From: a virus
DNA: 21,381 nucleotides
Reading direction: 5' to 3' (one strand)
IMG/VR virus record: IMGVR_UViG_3300000116_000063
Location: 16,577 to 37,957 of that record
Part shown: positions 15,374 to 20,951 of the stretch, piece by piece
Layout of the letters: each line of letters begins with the position of its first letter
Numbering within the stretch: the first letter of the stretch is position 1
Program-made: the position numbers and the translations under genes
Notes under the pieces: generated by a model
The model's input: the letters and a program-made list of their open reading frames with translations, nothing else
Told to the model about the DNA's origin: nothing
Database searches by the model: none

Positions 15374-16759
15374 TCAGTCGAGGCTGACATTCAGAGTAAC
15401 TTTGATTTGGTCACCATTGTTCTGAATGTTGTAAGGACCATTTGTGAATCTCTCAGAGAAGAAGATACTGCTGTAGAGAGTTGCACTTCCGATACCTGTC
15501 ATTGCAGGAGTGGTAGTGAAGGTGCTTTCATCCTCAGTGGTATGAATTGTGTAAGTACCAGAGGTTGTAGTTGTGTTAGCAGCACCAGCAGCAACATAAA
15601 TTACATCACCAGCAACCAGTCCGTGAGTAGTAGCACCAACGCTTACTTCAGCATAGTTGAAGTAAACAATATTACCAGTAGCGTTCTGAATGTTGTTTTG
15701 TAATTCACTGCTAAGGTATACTCTACCAGTCTTTTCATCATAACCAGTAATAAGTGTATCGTCAAGGATGGCAGCAACCTCACCACCGATGTTACCATGA
15801 GTAACACCCATACCTACACAAATATCCTCACCAATTTCTTGATAGAATGTAGTGACTCCAGATACAGTTCCTGTGTTTTTCTTATCAAGAACGATAGTAG
15901 TGGTATTCATGATACCAACAACTCTTGCTCCTTCAGCAACTCCAGAACCAATAACTCTCTGTCTAGTATTGATACCTACGTTTGTATTTACAGTCAGTGT
16001 AAACTCCGATCCTACACCAACAGCAGTTGGTTCAGAAGAGAATGGGAATAGATCGACAAATGTATTTCCAATAGTTCCGCTTGTCTGTGCCTTGGAAATA
16101 GTTAATCCAGTTCCAACATTAACTGCATGCTCAACACCATTCAGAGATACTGGCAAATTGTTTGCTCTAATCAAATAATATCCGTAAATATTATTAGCAG
16201 CAGAAGTAAACGTATAAGTTTGCTCAGGGTAAGATGCAGTTGTTGTGCCAACACCAAACTCAAGTGCCTGACTAGAGAAGGTAGCAGCGTTCTTTACAGT
16301 AAGAACAATAGTGTTACCATCAATCGCTGCAACAACAGCGTTGTTACCAACATTGCCACCGCTTACGTAATGTCCGACCGCGATATTGGAAACAGAGGAT
16401 ACTGTAATCGTATACTCATTAATGTTACCACTGCCAGTAGTTGTAGCAATTGGATTGAGAATGGTTCTTACAGACCACTCACTGCCGTTCAAGAATATTC
16501 CATACTGTCTGGAATAGTCCTCATCATGACGTGCATTGACGATCGGCGGGTAACCTGTAGAAGGTTCTGTTCCATAACCCACAAGACCTGTAGCGTCATA
16601 TGGTTCATAATATGCTGTCTGAGAGGGAACATCAGTCTCAGTAGGAACTGTATTTGAAGTATACAGTTTTAAAATAAGGTTTCTTGGGATATTTCTATCA
16701 GAATTAACCAGATATCTAAGCGACTGAAGTTCACCGTTGTCTGATACTAATAAAGCCAT
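15374..16759 (-). CDS. Virion structural protein (461 aa)
   Basis: A 461-residue beta-rich protein. Its first 45 residues (M-A-L-L-V-S-D-N-G-E-L, L-R-Y-L-V-N, then N-L-I-L-K-L-Y-T-S-N-T-V-P) follow a pattern common to short phage structural proteins, here extended by a long Thr/Gly/Val-rich region. The extension contains repeated blocks such as V-S-S-V-S-N-I-A-V-G-H-Y-V-S-G and V-I-G-S-G-V-A-E-G-A-R-V-V-G-I, which look like tandem small beta domains. The last 80 residues (T-H-G-L-V-A-G-D-V-I-Y-V, then F-F-S-E-R-F-T-N-G-P-Y) form a terminal domain. ATG 16759 has AGGAG about ten bases upstream. An exact late promoter box lies at 16798-16805 and a terminator follows, so the gene appears to be its own unit. 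Exact virion position unknown. Confidence 0.85.
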   Translation of the reverse strand: MALLVSDNGELQSLRYLVNSDRNIPRNLILKLYTSNTVPTETDVPSQTAYYEPYDATGLVGYGTEPSTGYPPIVNARHDEDYSRQYGIFLNGSEWSVRTILNPIATTTGSGNINEYTITVSSVSNIAVGHYVSGGNVGNNAVVAAIDGNTIVLTVKNAATFSSQALEFGVGTTTASYPEQTYTFTSAANNIYGYYLIRANNLPVSLNGVEHAVNVGTGLTISKAQTSGTIGNTFVDLFPFSSEPTAVGVGSEFTLTVNTNVGINTRQRVIGSGVAEGARVVGIMNTTTIVLDKKNTGTVSGVTTFYQEIGEDICVGMGVTHGNIGGEVAAILDDTLITGYDEKTGRVYLSSELQNNIQNATGNIVYFNYAEVSVGATTHGLVAGDVIYVAAGAANTTTTSGTYTIHTTEDESTFTTTPAMTGIGSATLYSSIFFSERFTNGPYNIQNNGDQIKVTLNVSLD

Positions 16760-16797
16760 CTGAGTGGACTCCTAATGTACATGGTGTTCCTATGTTT

Positions 16798-16805
16798 TAT
16801 TTATA
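16798..16805 (-). promoter_or_regulatory. T4-type late promoter box (TATAAATA)
   Basis: Exact TATAAATA on the minus strand, 38 bases before the ATG of the 461-aa gene and immediately adjoining the hairpin arm that ends at 16806. Position and exact match support a late promoter. Confidence 0.75.
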
Positions 16806-16840
16806 CTGTTCCTTAATTATAGGATTAACCTAAGGAACAG
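16806..16840 (-). repeat. Perfect 10-bp inverted repeat abutting the late promoter
   Basis: CTGTTCCTTA (16840-16831 on the minus strand) and TAAGGAACAG (16815-16806) are perfect complements around a 15-base loop. The structure spans the last codons and the stop of the 233-aa gene and ends at the TATAAATA box. There is no T tract, so it is a weak candidate terminator; an RNA-stability or processing hairpin is equally possible. Confidence 0.6.
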
Positions 16841-17518
16841 GGAGCATTTTTGAATGCCTGTGCAAGAGACTACGCTAAAATCTAAAATATCACCAGCAAC
16901 TACGTCCGTTGCCCAAGTAGACAACGACTCATCTCTATTTTTCTTTTGATTTGACAAACGTGGATATTCCGACCCAACGATAGATGTCAAATTATCTGGA
17001 TAAGTATCATACTTATCCTTCCTAATATCTATAATAATTGAACCTTCATTCTCTGAAACTACGGTCCAAGATTCAATTCTACCTGATACATCTAAACCTA
17101 AAGACCCCTTTACTCCAGGAACAATGTCTGTAGATCCATTATCCAAAACAAAATTTATTGTCCTAGTAAGATCAGCAACTGTTCTAAGTGCTACACCAAA
17201 AAACTCACTAGATGTTGCAGGAGGGGTAGTAAAAATAATTTTACTACCACTAACATTGTAATCAACACCTGGACTTTGAACTACATCATTAATTGAGATT
17301 ATAAGTCCTTGTGCATTTATTGGTGTATATGGATCACCATCAACATACAAATCAAACGTATTCTCAACACCATCAAATTGAGAAGCAATACTATCAAGAA
17401 TTAAATTTTGATACTGTAAACTCTTTGATGGAATCTCATAATTTACACCAATATTATAATCTGGTGTTCCAATACTTACATCTTGATCATCATCTAACGT
17501 AATTATATAATCTGCCAT
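16817..17518 (-). CDS. Fibre-like virion protein (233 aa)
   Basis: A 233-residue protein with two parts. Residues about 45-115 carry F-D-L-Y-V-D-G-D-P, V-V-Q-S-P-G-V-D-Y-N-V-S-G-S-K-I-I-F-T-T-P-P-A, a beta motif common in phage fibre and tail-tip proteins. Residues about 122-233 form a second domain (G-V-K-G-S-L-G-L, S-W-T-V-V-S-E-N-E-G-S-I-I-I-D-I-R-K-D, then P-R-L-S-N, W-A-T-D-V-V-A-G-D-I-L-D-F). That pattern recurs at the C termini of phage adhesins and is probably a jelly-roll. The start ATG overlaps the TAA of the 111-aa gene by one base, so the two are coupled and share the late promoter at 17877. The C-terminal codons lie in the hairpin at 16806-16840. Role in tail or baseplate is inferred. 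Confidence 0.85.
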   Translation of the reverse strand: MADYIITLDDDQDVSIGTPDYNIGVNYEIPSKSLQYQNLILDSIASQFDGVENTFDLYVDGDPYTPINAQGLIISINDVVQSPGVDYNVSGSKIIFTTPPATSSEFFGVALRTVADLTRTINFVLDNGSTDIVPGVKGSLGLDVSGRIESWTVVSENEGSIIIDIRKDKYDTYPDNLTSIVGSEYPRLSNQKKNRDESLSTWATDVVAGDILDFSVVSCTGIQKCSLFLRLIL

Positions 17519-17853
17519 TAGAAGCTAACTCCTGGTTGTACTAACACCATACCAGCAACAACTTTAGTTTTTATCCCGTTTGATGATTCAACAAAAACAT
17601 CATAAACATATCTTCCTTCAGGTATTGTACCTGTCGTAGTATCGGACATAGACAACCTAAGTTTTCCCTTTGACCTATCAATAAAGGTGACACTAAATTC
17701 AAATTTTTTTTCAGCAGTATAATGCTTTCTCATTTGACTTGCTGCAGTATATCCCAGCAAGTTAAGAGGAGATTGATCTTTATTCCTAACAGTAAAGTTT
17801 ACTTGGAAGTCTGTTCCCTGTTCTAGGGTCAGATTCAATGGTACTGCTGCCAT
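17518..17853 (-). CDS. BppU-N-like baseplate/tail protein (111 aa)
   Basis: A 111-residue single-domain protein with the pattern of the BppU N-terminal Ig-like domain family of phage tail and baseplate proteins: E-Q-G-T-D-F-Q-V-N-F-T-V, P-L-N-L-L-G-Y-T-A-A-S-Q-M-R, a middle K-G-K-L-R-L-S-M-S, and I-P-E-G-R-Y-V-Y-D-V-F-V closing with V-L-V-Q-P-G-V. In other phages such domains anchor receptor-binding fibres. It is the first gene after the exact late promoter at 17877-17884 and is followed without a gap by the fibre-like 233-aa gene, which fits an adaptor that mounts a fibre. The family is a judgement from motif order, not from an alignment. Confidence 0.85.
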   Translation of the reverse strand: MAAVPLNLTLEQGTDFQVNFTVRNKDQSPLNLLGYTAASQMRKHYTAEKKFEFSVTFIDRSKGKLRLSMSDTTTGTIPEGRYVYDVFVESSNGIKTKVVAGMVLVQPGVSF

Positions 17854-17876
17854 TATAATCTACACTGGGTTTCATA

Positions 17877-17884
17877 TATTTATA
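17877..17884 (-). promoter_or_regulatory. T4-type late promoter box (TATAAATA)
   Basis: Exact TATAAATA on the minus strand, 24 bases before the ATG at 17853. It is the first late promoter met after the small-gene junction and marks the entry into the virion gene block. Confidence 0.75.
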
Positions 17885-17910
17885 TTCTCATGCAGTGAAG
17901 ATGTTCTCAA

Positions 17911-17991
17911 TCAATCTGAAATACAAGAAAATGCAAATAACAATATTCCAAGTAAAAGATATGCACATAAAATAACTATTTGGACTGCCAT
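17911..17991 (-). CDS. Possible tiny membrane peptide (26 aa)
   Basis: A 26-codon frame, MAVQIVILCAYLLLGILLFA plus six residues, almost entirely a single hydrophobic span with no charged residue until the final Asp. It overlaps the end of the 73-aa gene by 16 bases, and AGAGA lies a few bases before the ATG as a possible Shine-Dalgarno. Phages often carry such one-span peptides, but at this length chance cannot be excluded. Confidence 0.4.
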   Translation of the reverse strand: MAVQIVILCAYLLLGILLFAFSCISD

Positions 17992-18197
17992 AGATCTCTA
18001 AAGTAAAAATCAACTTGCGTTAAACTACCTAGAGGAACATTATTTTTTTCATTATTTGCCCATTCATAACAAAACTTTGATATGGATGTTGATCCATTTA
18101 TTGCATTAACACCATACATTCTAGAAAATGAACTCATGGCAAAATTATACCGCGATTTAGTGTGATGTTCCATTTCCATCATAGTCATCACTATCAT
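17976..18197 (-). CDS. Small protein of unknown function (about 73 aa), start uncertain
   Basis: A soluble-looking protein with conserved-looking aromatic segments: S-R-Y-N-F-A-M-S-S-F-S-R-M-Y-G, K-F-C-Y-E-W-A-N-N-E, and the end D-F-Y-F-R-D-L-W-Q-S-K. I chose ATG 18197 because GAGGAG lies 12 bases upstream. ATG codons at 18188, 18182, 18179 and 18173 are alternatives, and the frame is open to a TTG at 18227. The Met-rich beginning (M-I-V-M-T-M-M-E-M-E) lies over the acidic tail of the 43-aa gene and may be only a frame shadow, in which case translation starts at 18179 or 18173. Function unknown. Confidence 0.65.
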   Translation of the reverse strand: MIVMTMMEMEHHTKSRYNFAMSSFSRMYGVNAINGSTSISKFCYEWANNEKNNVPLGSLTQVDFYFRDLWQSK

Positions 18198-18288
18198 AGT
18201 AAAAATTTTCTCCTCGATAAATCCCAAAGATTATCGTAGTTATTAAAAAAGGTATTGATAAAAAAGCAAGCACATGTGCAAATGTCAT
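18157..18288 (-). CDS. Small single-span membrane protein (43 aa)
   Basis: MTFAHVLAFLSIPFLITTII then F-G-I-Y-R-G-E and an acidic tail with D-S-D-D-Y-D-G-N-G. Residues about 3-23 form one transmembrane segment, with a positively charged residue just after it and an acidic, Asp-rich end. GGAGATAAAAA directly before the ATG is a strong Shine-Dalgarno, and the preceding gene's TAA joins it as TAAGGAG. The gene overlaps the start region of the 73-aa gene. Membrane placement is inferred from hydrophobicity; function unknown. Confidence 0.7.
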   Translation of the reverse strand: MTFAHVLAFLSIPFLITTIIFGIYRGENFYYDSDDYDGNGTSH

Positions 18289-18299
18289 TTTTTATCTCC

Positions 18300-18464
18300 T
18301 TACTGACTATATTCATCAAGAACATCTAAAACTTTATTCAACATATGATCTGCAGATGTTCTTTGTTCAATACTCCATTCAGAATACTTACCATCATGCA
18401 AAGAATTTTTCATTTTAAATACTCTTGAGAGCATGTCAACCTTTCTTAGTGTTCCGCTAGACAT
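18300..18464 (-). CDS. Small helical protein of unknown function (54 aa)
   Basis: A 54-residue charged protein, predicted mostly helical: M-S-S-G-T-L-R-K-V-D-M-L, F-K-M-K-N-S-L-H-D-G-K-Y, and a C-terminal amphipathic helix H-M-L-N-K-V-L-D-V-L-D-E-Y. It follows the sigma70-like promoter at 18492-18519 by about 28 bases from the -10 box, and its stop touches the Shine-Dalgarno of the 43-aa membrane gene. It opens the junction unit of small genes. No family recognised and no strong Shine-Dalgarno visible. Confidence 0.7.
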   Translation of the reverse strand: MSSGTLRKVDMLSRVFKMKNSLHDGKYSEWSIEQRTSADHMLNKVLDVLDEYSQ

Positions 18465-18480
18465 TAGCACTACTCAGTTG

Positions 18481-18519
18481 TGTATATTATAATTATACAT
18501 GATGAGATACAAGTGTCTA
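18481..18519 (-). promoter_or_regulatory. Sigma70-like promoter with dyad at the -10 box
   Basis: On the minus strand TAGACA (18519-18514, five of six bases of the -35 consensus) is followed after 16 bases by TATAAT (18497-18492, perfect -10). The -10 lies within TGTATAATTATAATATACA (18499-18481), a perfect 6-bp dyad with a 7-base centre. It differs from the late boxes and could drive host-polymerase transcription of the small genes. The dyad may be an operator or merely AT-rich sequence. Confidence 0.5.
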
Positions 18520-18526
18520 CAGGATG

Positions 18527-19108
18527 TTAGGATTCCCCCAAAAACAAACTTCTATAAAAAGTATTAAAACTAATAACACACCTACTTGAAACTTCAGCAT
18601 CAGTTTCATGCTCTAACCAACTAGGGAATAAAAAAAGTGTTCCTAGTTCAGGATTTAATTTAATTCCAGAGCTTGCATATTGATTATCAAATCTTTCATA
18701 TAGATCATTCATCTTATAGGGTTTTAATGGATTATGAAATATAATAGGGACAGTCTCTTCTTCAACATCAATATAAAAGGCACCACTAATAACGCTACCC
18801 TCATGACGATGTAATTTTACTTTTTTACCCAATTCCATTTCATTATACCAAGACCCAGTAATCTCAAGTTCCTGTAGTCCAGTAGAATCAGTATAATGAC
18901 TTACATGATTTTGAATTTCTTTTCTTAAAAATAATAGATCAGAATCTAAAAGTAAATTTGTATTTTGACCAAAACTACTTTTACAATCTTCTATCAAATC
19001 ATGAGGAGAAGATACATATTTTTTTACTATACTTAATATATTCTCATAATTAACATCAATATGATAAATTCCAATTGGTGTTGGAAATATAGGTATCAAT
19101 TCACTCAT
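18527..19108 (-). CDS. 2OG-Fe(II) oxygenase-like protein (193 aa)
   Basis: A 193-residue protein with the layout of the TIGR02466/PF13759 group of putative 2-oxoglutarate, Fe(II)-dependent oxygenases frequent in cyanophages. Features are the N-terminal I-F-P-T-P-I-G, a jelly-roll core with G-S-W-Y-N, H100-R-H102-E-G-S-V-I-S-G-A-F-Y-I, and the C-terminal G-T-L-F-L-F-P-S-W-L-E-H167, then R176 and I-S-F-N-T-F. H100/H102 and H167 are candidate iron ligands and R176 the candidate 2-oxoglutarate anchor. I start at ATG 19108, which overlaps purM by eight bases; an upstream TTG is less likely. It is the last gene of the purine operon; the substrate is unknown (protein, nucleic acid or small molecule). 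Confidence 0.85.
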   Translation of the reverse strand: MSELIPIFPTPIGIYHIDVNYENILSIVKKYVSSPHDLIEDCKSSFGQNTNLLLDSDLLFLRKEIQNHVSHYTDSTGLQELEITGSWYNEMELGKKVKLHRHEGSVISGAFYIDVEEETVPIIFHNPLKPYKMNDLYERFDNQYASSGIKLNPELGTLFLFPSWLEHETDAEVSSRCVISFNTFYRSLFLGES

Positions 19109-20036
19109 CTTTAACTTCCCCAATAATCCAAGATCTCATACCAAATGGAGTATCAGCAATCAAGCTCTGAGTTAATGTTGCTACCTCTTGTGGCACTACC
19201 AAACAGAATCCAATCCCACAGTTGAATACATTACGCATCTCTTCCTCAGAAATGTCTCCTGCCTGCTGAATCTTATTGAAGAGTTCTGGTCTCTCCCAAG
19301 CAGAGTAATCAACATCAACTGTAAGACCCATTGGAAGGCATCGTGGGAGGTTCTCGGGTAGTCCTCCACCTGTAATGTGTGCCATACCTAGGATAGGAAC
19401 TTCATCCAATAGATGATGGATTAGACGAGCATAGATGGTAGTTGGAATCAACAACTCAGGCATCTCTTTGTAGAAGATTTTGTTTCTCCACAGCATATCA
19501 TTGACAAGAGTATATCCATTACTATGAAGACCACTACTCTCAATACCAATGACTACATCACCAGGTTTGATGTTCCTACCATCAACAATGTCAAACTTCT
19601 CCACAATACCAGTACAGAATCCAGCAAGATCATAATCAGTTGCCCTATAATGTTCCGCAGTTTCTCCACCCAGTAGTTCCATACCAGCCATTACACAACC
19701 AACATTAACTCCATACACAATGTCACTGACATTAGCATCAAGTTTCTTAGTTGAGATATAATCTAAAAAATATAATGGTTTAGCACCAGAACATATAACG
19801 TCATTGACGCACATAGCAACAAGGTCCTGACCAATAGTGGTGTAATCACGAGCGATCCTACAGATATTAATTTTAGTTCCGACACCATCAGCACCAGATA
19901 CTAGAACAGGTTGCTCATATCCTAATGGGATCTCCATCATTCCATTGAACCCACCAATGTTAGGTGCTAGTGCTTTGATATATTCCACAAAGGAACGACC
20001 CTTAATGATGTCAACACCAGAAGTTTTGTAATCCAT
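19101..20036 (-). CDS. purM: Phosphoribosylformylglycinamidine cyclo-ligase (AIR synthetase), PurM
   Basis: PurM converts formylglycinamidine ribonucleotide to aminoimidazole ribonucleotide with ATP, the fifth step of de novo purine synthesis. The 311 residues show the family landmarks in order: Y-K-T-S-G-V-D-I near the N terminus, V-S-G-A-D-G-V-G-T-K (ATP-binding loop), D-L-V-A-M-C-V-N-D, L-Y-F-L-D-Y, L-G-G-E-T-A-E, Y-D-L-A-G-F-C, S-S-G-L-H-S-N-G-Y, H-I-T-G-G-G-L-P-E-N-L-P-R and F-N-C-G-I-G-F. It is somewhat shorter than the E. coli enzyme (345 aa), mainly through loops and the C terminus, with no core motif missing. I start at ATG 20036, two bases after the stop of the preceding gene; a TTG two codons upstream is an alternative. 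Cyanophages carry purM to raise purine supply during infection. Confidence 0.97.
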   Translation of the reverse strand: MDYKTSGVDIIKGRSFVEYIKALAPNIGGFNGMMEIPLGYEQPVLVSGADGVGTKINICRIARDYTTIGQDLVAMCVNDVICSGAKPLYFLDYISTKKLDANVSDIVYGVNVGCVMAGMELLGGETAEHYRATDYDLAGFCTGIVEKFDIVDGRNIKPGDVVIGIESSGLHSNGYTLVNDMLWRNKIFYKEMPELLIPTTIYARLIHHLLDEVPILGMAHITGGGLPENLPRCLPMGLTVDVDYSAWERPELFNKIQQAGDISEEEMRNVFNCGIGFCLVVPQEVATLTQSLIADTPFGMRSWIIGEVKDE

Positions 20037-20038
20037 AA

Positions 20039-20542
20039 TCAAAAGTTTTTAATTGTGTCAATTACAGCGTAAAAATGTGCTTCTGATTTTAATCTACCAC
20101 CAAAAACAAGACCATTATATTCAATAGAAATTGAATTTCTTATATCTGCAGGAATAAAACCTTCACGGGCAGATAAAGTGCCGTCAGGACCTTCACAATC
20201 AATAAGAATTCTAGTAAGAGATGCGCTACTCTTATCTAAACTAGAAAAAACTTGAGAGAGTGCAGGTTCATTCCAATATTTGGAATAATCGGTATCATCT
20301 TTATTATCATAGAATCTAGCCCGAAATGTAGACTGAACTGTTCGTACTGCTTCTTTATTCAGATAAGGAAAATAATTAAGAATACTATCCTTACGGACAG
20401 ATAAGTTATTGGCAGTTGGATTATCAACTCTCCACTGTAAAGAGTCTAAAATTACTCTCTTTTCATATTTGAGTCTATCGACATAGAATTGTGGATACTC
20501 TGCTCCGACTTGTCCAATTGTCATTTCTAATTTAGATGCCAT
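20039..20542 (-). CDS. Unknown protein with possible winged-helix segment (167 aa), in the purine operon
   Basis: A 167-residue soluble protein without a recognised family. The N-terminal half reads R-V-I-L-D-S-L-Q-W-R-V-D, then N-L-S-V-R-K-D-S-I-L-N-Y-F-P-Y-L-N-K-E-A and V-R-T-V. The order W, L-S, F-P-Y-L, V-R resembles winged helix-turn-helix segments of phage replisome-organiser-like proteins, where the helix after F-P is the recognition helix; this is inference only. The C-terminal half (L-I-D-C-E-G-P-D-G, N-S-I-S-I-E-Y-N-G-L-V-F-G-G-R-L) looks beta-rich. ATG 20542 overlaps the previous stop by one base (TAATG), and the TGA stop lies two bases before purM. Confidence 0.8.
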   Translation of the reverse strand: MASKLEMTIGQVGAEYPQFYVDRLKYEKRVILDSLQWRVDNPTANNLSVRKDSILNYFPYLNKEAVRTVQSTFRARFYDNKDDTDYSKYWNEPALSQVFSSLDKSSASLTRILIDCEGPDGTLSAREGFIPADIRNSISIEYNGLVFGGRLKSEAHFYAVIDTIKNF

Positions 20543-20811
20543 TAGTAAATTTCTCCTTTAATAATTTTTTCACGGTTTTCTAATTTCCATACGATGTATT
20601 CCATCGTTGGTACACACTGGGGGTTCCAACCTACGAACCCATGTGTCTCGCCAGAGTTTACAATCCAACAGGGTGAATCATCATTCTCAAGGTCTAGTGA
20701 CTCACGGTATGCTTCATCACCAAACATAACAACTGCTCGCTCTGCCTGATTCAAACTAGTGAAGCAAGTGAATGCATTCTTCTTAATGATGTCAGGAATG
20801 TGATGTTTCAT
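20542..20811 (-). CDS. Small protein of unknown function (89 aa)
   Basis: An 89-residue protein: M-K-H-H-I-P-D-I-I-K-K, then A-F-T-C-F-T-S-L-N-Q-A-E-R-A-V-V-M-F-G-D-E-A-Y, a middle S-P-C-W-I-V-N-S-G-E-T-H-G-F-V-G-W, and a charged C-terminal helix. No signal peptide or membrane span. Two cysteines and several histidines do not form an obvious metal motif. Its ATG overlaps the TGA of the 47-aa gene (ATGA) and its TAA overlaps the next ATG, so it is coupled on both sides in the purine operon. No family recognised. Confidence 0.8.
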   Translation of the reverse strand: MKHHIPDIIKKNAFTCFTSLNQAERAVVMFGDEAYRESLDLENDDSPCWIVNSGETHGFVGWNPQCVPTMEYIVWKLENREKIIKGEIY

Positions 20812-20951
20812 TCAAATATCGCCGTGACTCCCATAACAGTTGCTCCAGGATTTCTTGCCAAAGCAGTTTCCCTAGCATCTTTATAGTCTCTAGCAATTAC
20901 AATCTCTTCAAAGACTGTACCTGCTTTGTATAGTTCAACTTTACACTTCAT
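20808..20951 (-). CDS. Small conserved-type cyanophage protein (47 aa), unknown function
   Basis: A 47-residue protein beginning MKCKVELYKAGTVFEEIVIA, then A-R-D-Y-K-D-A-R-E-T-A-L-A-R-N-P-G-A and ending V-M-G-V-T-A-I-F-E. The layout strand, strand, helix (K-D-A-R-E-T-A-L-A-R), strand fits a minimal alpha/beta fold. The ATG overlaps the purC stop as ATGA, and the stop overlaps the next ATG in the same way. I have the impression of having seen near-identical short proteins in cyanophages but cannot confirm it here. It probably forms a coupled pair with its neighbours; function unknown. Confidence 0.8.
   Translation of the reverse strand: MKCKVELYKAGTVFEEIVIARDYKDARETALARNPGATVMGVTAIFE

Noticed and set aside
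46-18000. Many plus-strand open frames, such as 2067-2489, 2520-2954, 6102-6653 and 16127-16657
   Set aside because: All lie opposite well-supported minus-strand genes, lack recognisable motifs, and have the Thr/Ser/Cys-rich composition of antisense frames.
18157-18227. TTG start at 18227 for the small gene ending at 17976
   Set aside because: It would overlap more than half of the 43-aa gene, which has a much stronger ribosome site; an ATG start further down is more likely.
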